The notes under the pieces: model-generated
The model's input: only the letters and a program-made list of their open reading frames with translations
Database searches by the model: none
What the model was told of the DNA's origin: nothing
Source of the DNA: CAZFYZ01 sp964523735
Lineage (GTDB): Bacteria > Armatimonadota > UBA5829
DNA length: 9,612 nucleotides
Assembly (NCBI GenBank): GCA_964523735.1
Contig: CAZFYZ010000136.1
Coordinates: 1 to 9,612, forward strand
Direction of reading: 5' to 3'
Position numbers and translations under genes: made by a program
Shown: positions 1 through 5,773 of the stretch, in pieces
Layout: every line of letters begins with the position of its first letter
How positions within the stretch are numbered: the stretch's first letter is position 1

Positions 1-367
1 AGAACTGGAAGGCTGCACCCAAACTCGAATTTACACACTCAGGTTGACACTAGCGGCTGTAAGCAGCAGTTCACTCTTCGTGAGCACGACCTTCGTCTCT
101 GTCGATCTGAGTGCAGTGAAGAACCACATAACGCTCAGGTGCCTGAGTTTCCACGGCCTGTGGCACATCTCTCGCGCACAGGGCCTGCATTCCTCACCAG
201 GGTCCGATCGTGGGGTTTGAACCGTGCCAACTGGGTATAACCAAAGCGATCATGCGGAGGATGGCAGGTTGACTGGCCTTCGGGTGACGGGCGATAGGGC
301 GACAGCTCCAGGCAAGCTGACCGTAGAGCACCGCGGACTTCGGCCGCGAAAGGAAGGAGAATCTACG
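1..367. other. Gene-free region upstream of the YjbH-like gene
   Basis: No convincing coding region is present: the open frame running in from 224 lacks a ribosome binding site and its first 48 codons do not look like protein. The stretch contains several small dyads: GCTG-N4-CAGC near 53-64, CTCAGG-TG-CCTGAG at 134-147 and CCAC-N5-GTGG at 151-163. TTGACA occurs at 44-49, but nothing like a -10 box follows at the right distance. TATAAC at 236-241 has TTGAAC only 13 bases upstream. A transcription start for the downstream gene therefore cannot be placed from sequence. The dyads may belong to a structured leader or to the end of an upstream transcription unit outside the window. Confidence 0.5.
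332..348 (+). promoter_or_regulatory. UUCG-capped hairpin abutting the ribosome binding site
   Basis: CGCGG (332-336) pairs with CCGCG (344-348). An inner C-G pair closes a TTCG tetraloop, and A337 is left as a bulge. Two bases after the stem comes a purine-rich Shine-Dalgarno sequence (AAGGAAGGAG, 350-359), 8 bases ahead of the GTG start at 368. Such a hairpin could insulate the ribosome binding site or act in translation control. No ligand-binding RNA class was recognised. It has no T-tract, so it is not a terminator. Confidence 0.4.
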
Positions 368-1066
368 GTGTCGAGAACACTACTGATCCTACTCATTCTT
401 GCACTGGCGCATTGCGCCGCTACTCCCCCGGCCTACGGGGTCACTCCCGGCTTCCGCGGTTACACCGCGCTGATGCTGGTTCCGACTGCCGACGCCCTCA
501 TGCAGGGCGAATGGAACGCAGGGGTCTTCTCCGAGAACGTTTCCAGCGAGACCATCAACAGTTGGATTGCCAACTATGGCCTGATCGACAACCTGGAAGT
601 GGGGTTCAACCGCTATGACCCCGGGGACGACGCGGACGACGGAACCTGGATCAATGCCAAGTACGAGTTCTTCCGTACTTGTCCCGAGCGGTTCGGTCTG
701 GCAGTAGGCATCATTGACCTGCTGGACGAAACGGACACCACGATCTACATTGTCGGTAGTGCCTCTCTCATCGAGAGACCGGCGGTCTGGTACGGCGAGA
801 TACTGGCCCCCAGGATACACGTCGGCTTCGGAGCTGGAATGCTGGACAGCCTCTTCGCGGGGTTCTCAACCTGGCTGGGCAACAGGTTCCAGATCATGGG
901 CGAGTGGGACGGCGAGGCTGTTAATGCAGGCATCAAGTACAGGTTTACGCCAAACTTGACGCTGCACGCAGGCGGCCTTAACCTGTCGGAAGAGGAACTT
1001 CCCGGAACCGCCCTTGACGACGAGGCGGGTTTCGGCCTCGGCCTGAGCTACAACTACTCGTACTGA
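368..1066 (+). CDS. YjbH-like outer-membrane beta-barrel protein
   Basis: The predicted product is a 232-residue exported protein, probably an outer-membrane beta-barrel. I chose the GTG at 368 because the strong site AAGGAAGGAGA lies 8 bases upstream and the signal peptide begins there; an in-frame ATG at 224 would add 48 implausible residues. Residues 4-14 form a hydrophobic core, and signal peptidase I could cut after AYG (residue 24). The mature start, with GYTALMLVPTADAL near residues 31-44, resembles YjbH-family proteins, where a G-x-P-T-A-type opening precedes repeated beta strands. Alternating hydrophobic, Gly- and aromatic-rich strands continue to a terminal LSYNYSY; an aromatic last residue is typical of barrels recognised by the BAM machinery. 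YjbH is tied to exopolysaccharide export in enterobacteria, but this protein is far shorter than full-length YjbH, so that role is not assured. It probably shares a transcript with the gene 65 bases downstream. Family assignment rests on motif resemblance only. Confidence 0.6.
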   Translation: MSRTLLILLILALAHCAATPPAYGVTPGFRGYTALMLVPTADALMQGEWNAGVFSENVSSETINSWIANYGLIDNLEVGFNRYDPGDDADDGTWINAKYEFFRTCPERFGLAVGIIDLLDETDTTIYIVGSASLIERPAVWYGEILAPRIHVGFGAGMLDSLFAGFSTWLGNRFQIMGEWDGEAVNAGIKYRFTPNLTLHAGGLNLSEEELPGTALDDEAGFGLGLSYNYSY

Positions 1067-1131
1067 TGATTTGAAACGAGTGCGACGGAGGACGCAGATC
1101 TGCCGCGCATTCTGAAGTTAGGGAGGAGACT

Positions 1132-2112
1132 ATGCTGCGTAGACTTCTGATAGTTGGCATCCTACTTGCACTTGCTGTTTCCGGTGCGGCTCAGCAGACC
1201 ACGTCCGTAACCATCCCGAGGTATACGGTAGTGCCTGTGACGGCAACCAGCGCGCTCAATTCTGCCTCAGCCAACCGCGGGGACTGCTTCACGGCCGTCT
1301 CCACGGCCGTGCCGAGTTGTTCGCTGCCGGCAGGCACCATCTTCAGCGGACAGGTCACCCGGGTCATGCGCGGCCGGGGCAGAACTCCCGGCCGGATCGC
1401 GGTGCATTTCGACAGGGCACAGCTTCCTGATGGTACCTGCATTGGTGTCAACGGTGTGCTGGCCATAATGGATACAGAGCCGTCATGTCCGGCGATGTGT
1501 CCGCAGTGCCCGACTGTAAGCCGCGAGTGGTCGGACGCACGCAACGAGTTCATAGCCGGCCCTAACTGCGCCGTCTATGTAGGTGTGCTGTGCCGAGGGA
1601 ACGTGATTGTTGGCTCACAATCCCTGAGCCTCGCGGCCATATGCGGACCCGGCACAACCGTCAAGGCTGCAGGCGGCCAGGACGTAGTGATTGCTTGTGG
1701 CACCCAGTTCGGGATCATGCTGCGCGATCCGATCTGTATTCCTATTGCCTGCCCACCAACGTCACCGCCAACCGGAGCCGGACCTTGCCCGCTGAACATA
1801 TCGTTTGGGGCGGGCCAGCCGTTCATGTTTAACCAGAGCGTAATGGTGCCGCTCGCGGCCGTGATGAACGCGACGGGCACCACCTATGAACTGGATCAGA
1901 ACACGAACATACTGACGTTCAACACCAGTCAGGGCAGAGTCACCCACAGGATCGGGACTGACGTGATCAACGTCAACGGCCAGGACAAGCAGCTCTCAGG
2001 CTACTCCGGGATCATGAACAACGTGATCTACATCCCCACAGACGCCATCAGCACTGCGGGCGGCGCCAATGTGACTTGGGACGCCGACAGGAGTATGCTG
2101 CGTATACAATGA
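1132..2112 (+). CDS. Exported Cys-rich protein with copper amine oxidase N-like domain
   Basis: The 326-residue product has a signal peptide (MLRR, then a hydrophobic stretch to about residue 17; likely cut near residue 20). GGGAGGAG at 1121-1128 directly precedes the ATG. Residues 25-115 form a beta-rich domain with the pattern PAGTIFSGQVTRV...GRIAVHFD, which I cannot assign to a family. Residues 116-220 are rich in Cys, Pro and Gly. In total there are 13 cysteines in the mature part, including a C-x3-C-x2-C group at 119, 123 and 126. Residues 222-326 match the copper-amine-oxidase N-terminal-like (stalk) domain: a MVPLAAVMNATG segment, an IG...VNGQ core and a final IYIPTDAIS...VTWDADRSMLRI repeat. 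In many bacteria this domain is a surface or cell-wall module and does not itself imply oxidase activity; no catalytic oxidase domain is present. Probable location is the cell surface or periplasm, with the cysteines likely in disulfides. The function is unknown. It probably shares a transcript with the YjbH-like gene, and a terminator follows. Confidence 0.75.
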   Translation: MLRRLLIVGILLALAVSGAAQQTTSVTIPRYTVVPVTATSALNSASANRGDCFTAVSTAVPSCSLPAGTIFSGQVTRVMRGRGRTPGRIAVHFDRAQLPDGTCIGVNGVLAIMDTEPSCPAMCPQCPTVSREWSDARNEFIAGPNCAVYVGVLCRGNVIVGSQSLSLAAICGPGTTVKAAGGQDVVIACGTQFGIMLRDPICIPIACPPTSPPTGAGPCPLNISFGAGQPFMFNQSVMVPLAAVMNATGTTYELDQNTNILTFNTSQGRVTHRIGTDVINVNGQDKQLSGYSGIMNNVIYIPTDAISTAGGANVTWDADRSMLRIQ

Positions 2113-2145
2113 GGTGACAGAGTGCTGCAGGACGGCTAGTGGGAA

Positions 2146-2182
2146 ATGGCGGCCGGGATCTACCGGCCGCCGTTGTACTTTT
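2146..2182 (+). terminator. Intrinsic terminator after the exported-protein pair
   Basis: GGCGGCCGG (2148-2156) and CCGGCCGCC (2163-2171) form a perfect 9-bp G+C-only stem around a 6-base loop (GATCTA). An A-T and a T-G pair extend it at the base. The sequence GTTGTACTTTT follows, a moderate T-rich tail. It sits 34 bases after the stop codon of the upstream gene and well before the next promoter, as expected for the end of a transcription unit. Confidence 0.8.
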
Positions 2183-2325
2183 GCACCCCACAGATGAGGC
2201 AGCGTCTAGCAAGACCTCAGACTCTCCAACGATGCCAAATCCGACTTCGTGCCATGCCTCGTTCCCCCAGCATATCCAGCTGAGGCTGTTCTAGTGCGTA
2301 AGCCTGGAAAGCGAGCCTCCTTTTC

Positions 2326-2354
2326 TTGACAATAGTCGCCGACGGGCATAGAAT
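2326..2354 (+). promoter_or_regulatory. Sigma-70 promoter for the LacI-family regulator
   Basis: A perfect -35 box TTGACA (2326-2331) is followed after 17 bases by TAGAAT (2349-2354), which differs from the consensus TATAAT at one position. Transcription would begin near 2361 and give a leader of about 65 bases. It is the best housekeeping promoter in the window and reads directly into the regulator gene. The rest of the gap (2183-2325 and 2362-2425) shows no gene; an 8-base direct repeat, GCTAGAGC, occurs at 2376-2383 and 2417-2424. Confidence 0.8.
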
Positions 2355-2425
2355 ACGGATGAGGCCGCAGATCTCGCTAGAGCTTGGTGAGGTCAGGCCA
2401 AATACTGGCTTAGAGAGCTAGAGCA

Positions 2426-3439
2426 TTGGCCGTTACCGTCATCGACATAGCGAAAGCGGCGGGGGTCGGCGAGACGACCGTTCGCCGGGCACTTGGAGAC
2501 AAGGGAGAAATCAGCCCCGAGACGAAGGCCCGCATCAAGCAGATAGCGGCCGATATGAAGTACCGGCCAAACCGCATTGCACGCTTCCTGGTTACCGGCC
2601 GCTCCAACCAGATTGGTGTAGTGGCCGCCCCCAGCGCATTCTACACAGCCCTGACCGCCATCGAGTACATCGAACGCGAGCTGAGAGGCTCCGGCTACTC
2701 GACTGTTCTCTCCAACTCCGGTGGGTATCCAGGAGGAGAGAGGGCTTCGCTTGAACAGCTAGTCGCAGACCGCGTGGCCGGCATCATTGCTATCCCTGCC
2801 TCCCACGGTGCGGAACTTGCGGCATATCAAGATGTAGCGGAGACTGGGACCAAGCTCGTCATTGCCGACCGGCTCATAGAGGGACTTCGGGTTCCGCAAG
2901 TCGTTGGCGACGACTATGGCTCCGCGAAACTTGCCGTTGAGCATCTTGTTTCGCTGGGGCACAAGAGTATCGGGCACCTCGCTATTCCCCGAACTTGCAG
3001 CGCCGGGCGAGTGAGGGCGAGAGCATACGAGGACGTGATGAAGGCGGCAGGCCTGCATTTGGACCCGTCTCTGATCATTGAGACTGAGTTTGGCGAGGAC
3101 CACGGCATGAACGCGATGCGTGATCTTCTGATGCGTCCCAACCGACCGACAGCCGTAGTCGCAAGGCATGACATTGTGGCAATGGGAGCCATGCGCGCAG
3201 TCTTTGCTGAAGGGCTCAGAATCCCCACCGACATCTCCATTGTCGGGATCGGCGGTCTCCCCTTCAACGACATCCTCAGGACGTCTCTCACAACCGTGCA
3301 GCATCCTATGCCGGAGATCGCGCGCAGAGCTGTCGACAAGCTGACTGCTTTGCTGGCTGGTGAGGATGTACCCGCAGAGGTTGAGACGCTGGATGTGGAG
3401 CTGATCGTCCGTGATTCCACAGCCCCACCCCGCAGCTAG
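2426..3439 (+). CDS. LacI-family transcriptional regulator
   Basis: The 337-residue product has the standard LacI/GalR layout and length. The TTG start at 2426 is fixed by homology: the helix-turn-helix begins at residue 4 (TVIDIAKAAGVGETTVRRAL), and starting later would remove it. The ribosome binding site is weak (GAGAG at about 2413-2417). The hinge region YRPNRIARFL (about residues 46-55) is canonical. A periplasmic-binding-protein-like effector domain follows from about residue 62 (IGVV) to 330, containing VADRVAGIIAIP, VVGDDYGSAKLAVEHLVSLGHKSIGHL and the late IPTDISIVGIGG and LTTVQHP blocks. Such proteins bind palindromic operators as dimers and release or bind them when a sugar or nucleoside ligand is sensed. 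Two serines usual in the DNA-reading motif are replaced (Gly15, Arg20). The target genes and ligand cannot be read from the sequence; the sugar-isomerase-like gene at 8458 is one candidate. The gene is transcribed alone and converges on hydC. Confidence 0.93.
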   Translation: MAVTVIDIAKAAGVGETTVRRALGDKGEISPETKARIKQIAADMKYRPNRIARFLVTGRSNQIGVVAAPSAFYTALTAIEYIERELRGSGYSTVLSNSGGYPGGERASLEQLVADRVAGIIAIPASHGAELAAYQDVAETGTKLVIADRLIEGLRVPQVVGDDYGSAKLAVEHLVSLGHKSIGHLAIPRTCSAGRVRARAYEDVMKAAGLHLDPSLIIETEFGEDHGMNAMRDLLMRPNRPTAVVARHDIVAMGAMRAVFAEGLRIPTDISIVGIGGLPFNDILRTSLTTVQHPMPEIARRAVDKLTALLAGEDVPAEVETLDVELIVRDSTAPPRS

Positions 3440-3473
3440 CAGCAATCCAGTCAAGCCGTGCAATGGCCGCGCC

Positions 3474-4001
3474 CTACGATCGCGCTTCGCGGATCTTCTT
3501 CTCCAGCAGCCCCGGTATCTGGTCGGGGGTGACCTCTCCGTAGACCTGTTCATCGATCATGATCACCGGCGCCAGACCACAGGTCCCAAGGCATCGGGTT
3601 GCCTCAAGCGTAAACAGCCCGTCCTTCGATGTCTCGCCGAAGTCGATGCCCAGTTCCTCCTTGAGACGCTCCGCCACCCGATCCGCGCCCTTCACATAAC
3701 ACGCCGTTCCCATGCAGACGTTGATGATGTATCGACCTCGTGGCTGCAGCCGGAAGAAGTGATAGAACGTCGCAACACCCGTCACTTTGGCGGCCGGGAT
3801 CTGCATTAGCTGCGCCACGGCATCCAACTGCTCCCGCCCAAGATGCCCAAAGTGCCCCTGGACTTTGTGCAGCACAGAGATCAGATTGCTCTCCGGGTGC
3901 TCGCGCCCCGCGCATTCCTTGATGTAACTGACTATCGACTCCGGAAGCACAGCGCGGCTAAAGGCTCGGACCTGCTTCCAGTTGTCTGTCGAACTGCTCA
4001 T
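3474..4001 (-). CDS. hydC: NuoE-like [2Fe-2S] subunit of NAD(H)-linked [FeFe] hydrogenase
   Basis: The 175-residue product matches the 24-kDa (NuoE) subunit family in length and layout. A helical N-terminal part (to about residue 85, ending GVATFYHFF) is followed by a thioredoxin-like domain that ligates one [2Fe-2S] cluster through C96-x4-C101 (CMGTAC) and C137-x3-C141 (CLGTC). All four ligands are present. In bifurcating hydrogenases this subunit docks on the NuoF-like HydB next to the flavin. Its ATG overlaps the hydA stop by four bases (ATGA), and an AAGGGGGA site lies inside the end of hydA, so it is translated with hydA as the last gene of the operon. Placing the NuoE-like gene last differs from the common order in which it comes first. 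It ends 34 bases from the convergent regulator gene. Confidence 0.93.
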   Translation of the reverse strand: MSSSTDNWKQVRAFSRAVLPESIVSYIKECAGREHPESNLISVLHKVQGHFGHLGREQLDAVAQLMQIPAAKVTGVATFYHFFRLQPRGRYIINVCMGTACYVKGADRVAERLKEELGIDFGETSKDGLFTLEATRCLGTCGLAPVIMIDEQVYGEVTPDQIPGLLEKKIREARS

Positions 4002-5773
4002 CTGATCCCCCTTGGCAGCTTGGCCGAGTATGATGTGTGGAGCAGCTCATGCGCTTTAGGGCTGCCGGGCACTCCTAGGAACTTGTCGTAGATCTCATTC
4101 ACTGCGGGATTCTCGTGCGATCGGCGCAGTGTCCGCTGCTCATCAGTCTTGTAGAGGGCCGATGCCCGCAGCGCAAGCAGCTTCGGATCGAGTATCTTGT
4201 AACCTCTGGGCGGATATGGCTGCCCGCCTCCCCCACTGCACCCTCCGGGGCAGGCCATGATTTCTATTATGTGGTAGTTCTTCTCACCGCTAACCACACG
4301 ATCAAGCAATGCCTTGGCATTGACCAATCCGTTTGCCACTCCTACGGAAGCAACTATGTCCCCAAGGAGAACATTCGCCTCCCGCAGACCCTCCACCGCG
4401 CGTACTTCGGTGAACTCCAGCCTCTGCCCGGGCTGTCCGCTCAGCCTCTCAGACGCCGTCCTCAGGGTGGCCTCCATGACTCCGCCCGTGGTGCCGAAGA
4501 TGTCTCCTGCCCCAGTCGCTATTCCCAGCGGCGCATCGAACTCCCCTTCCGGCAGGCTGGCGAAGTCTATTCCATAGCACTTGATCATCCATATCAGCTC
4601 ACGCGTCGTGAGCACGGCATCTGTGAATGGTATCTCCGCCTCCAGGTAATGCTCCGGCCGTCTCGCCTCATACTTCTTCGCCACACAGGGCATCACCGCG
4701 ACCATGAAGATATCCTCCGGACGCCTGCCAGTCGTTTCAGCGTAGTAGGTCTTGGCCAGCACCGACATCATCGTCATAGGCGACCGGCAGGTCGATGCAT
4801 TCGGAATAAGCTCGGGGTAGAACTTCTCCATGAAGTTGATCCACCCTGGTGAGCAAGATGTCAGCATCGGCAGCGGACCGGTCTTCAGCCTCTCGATGAA
4901 CTCGTTGGACTCCTCGACGATGGTCAGGTCGGCGCCCAGGTCTGTGTCGAACACTGCGTCGAAGCCGAGCCGTCTGAGGGCAGTGACCATCTGCCCTGTT
5001 GCGGGCGTCCCCGGAGCAGAGCCGAACCCCTCCCCTATCGCGGCACGGATCGATGGCGCCGTCTGAACGACAACGTGCTTAGAGGAATCAGCAAGCGCCT
5101 GCCAGACCTGCTCCGTATTGTTCTGCTCCAGGAACGAAGCCGTCGGACAGACGTTAATACACTGCCCGCACTGGATGCACACGGAGTCATCCATGTTCAC
5201 TTTGTGCGCGGGAGTGACCACGGTAGCAAAACCGCGTCCCTGCTGGCTGAGGTTGTGCACCCCCTGTATCTCGCTGCAGACTCGAACGCACCGGCCGCAC
5301 AGAACGCACTTCTCGGAATCACGCACAACCGACCGGCTGGATGCCTCTATGTCGAACTGCTTTCGGTCACCCTCGAAGAGGCGTTCGCGCACGCCGTGGG
5401 AATAGGCGAGGTTCTGCAGCTCGCAGTTGCCGTCGCGTTCGCAGGTCTGGCACTCGCGAGGGTGGTTGTCCAGGATCAGTTCGATGATATCCCGCCTCGC
5501 CTGCCGGATCTCAGGCGAGTTCGTTCGCACAACCATGCCCTCCGAGACATCCGCGCTGCACGATGCCACGAAGTATGGGAAGCCCTCCACCTCGACTATG
5601 CAAACTCTGCAGGAAGCCTGCAGGCTCAAGCCGGGGTGATAGCACAGCCGCGGAATGTTGATGTTCAGGGTCTCCGCCGCTTCCATGATTGTGGATCCCG
5701 CGGGCACCTGGATCTGAACATCGTCCACGGTAAGGGTCACAAGCTTCTGCTCAGTCATCGAATGCGTCTCCAT
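3998..5773 (-). CDS. hydA: [FeFe] hydrogenase catalytic subunit (HydA/HndD type)
   Basis: The 591-residue cytoplasmic protein reversibly makes or oxidises H2. Cluster-binding regions in order: a NuoG-type [2Fe-2S] domain (C44, C55, C58, C72); a His-Cys [4Fe-4S] site (H104, C108, C111, C117); two ferredoxin [4Fe-4S] sites (C156/159/162/166 and C199/202/205/209); and the H-cluster domain. Motif L1 reads TSCSPGW (305-311), L2 is MPCVAKKYE (361-369) and L3 is EIMACPGGCSGGGGQP (504-519). The C-terminal small-subunit-like part ends with SHENPAVNEIYDKFLG and AHELLHTSY. L1 has Ser where the textbook motif TSCCPxW has its second Cys. There is no extra C-terminal [2Fe-2S] domain. The ATG at 5773 shares its A with the hydB stop codon (TGATG), and GGAG lies about 9 bases upstream; Met6 is a less likely start. 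With NuoF- and NuoE-like partners this fits the electron-bifurcating, NAD(H)- and ferredoxin-linked group, though bifurcation is inferred. Activity needs HydE, HydF and HydG, which are not in the window. Confidence 0.96.
   Translation of the reverse strand: METHSMTEQKLVTLTVDDVQIQVPAGSTIMEAAETLNINIPRLCYHPGLSLQASCRVCIVEVEGFPYFVASCSADVSEGMVVRTNSPEIRQARRDIIELILDNHPRECQTCERDGNCELQNLAYSHGVRERLFEGDRKQFDIEASSRSVVRDSEKCVLCGRCVRVCSEIQGVHNLSQQGRGFATVVTPAHKVNMDDSVCIQCGQCINVCPTASFLEQNNTEQVWQALADSSKHVVVQTAPSIRAAIGEGFGSAPGTPATGQMVTALRRLGFDAVFDTDLGADLTIVEESNEFIERLKTGPLPMLTSCSPGWINFMEKFYPELIPNASTCRSPMTMMSVLAKTYYAETTGRRPEDIFMVAVMPCVAKKYEARRPEHYLEAEIPFTDAVLTTRELIWMIKCYGIDFASLPEGEFDAPLGIATGAGDIFGTTGGVMEATLRTASERLSGQPGQRLEFTEVRAVEGLREANVLLGDIVASVGVANGLVNAKALLDRVVSGEKNYHIIEIMACPGGCSGGGGQPYPPRGYKILDPKLLALRASALYKTDEQRTLRRSHENPAVNEIYDKFLGVPGSPKAHELLHTSYSAKLPRGIR

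Noticed and set aside
44..72. TTGACA at 44-49 as a promoter for the first gene
   Set aside because: No -10-like hexamer 16-18 bases downstream, and it is over 300 bases from the start codon.
205..290. Possible c-di-GMP (GEMM) riboswitch, from AAAGC and GGCAGGTTG fragments
   Set aside because: The conserved core and P2 stem are missing and the spacing is wrong; similarity is limited to short fragments.
224..367. N-terminal extension of the YjbH-like ORF from ATG 224
   Set aside because: No ribosome binding site at 224; the signal peptide and a strong Shine-Dalgarno sequence both point to GTG at 368.
413..415. Lipobox-like LAHC in the YjbH-like signal peptide
   Set aside because: His directly before Cys is not allowed in the lipobox, and a signal peptidase I site (AYG) follows.
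3478..3496. GATC/GCG dyad at the end of hydC as a terminator
   Set aside because: The stem is interrupted by a bulge, lies inside the coding sequence and has no T-tract on either strand.
2759..3553. 264-codon minus-strand ORF opposite the LacI-family gene
   Set aside because: Lies antisense to a clear coding gene, has no recognisable domain and low-complexity Arg/Ser-rich composition typical of shadow frames.
4115..4852. 245-codon plus-strand ORF opposite hydA
   Set aside because: Antisense shadow of the H-cluster domain; no domain features and no ribosome binding site.
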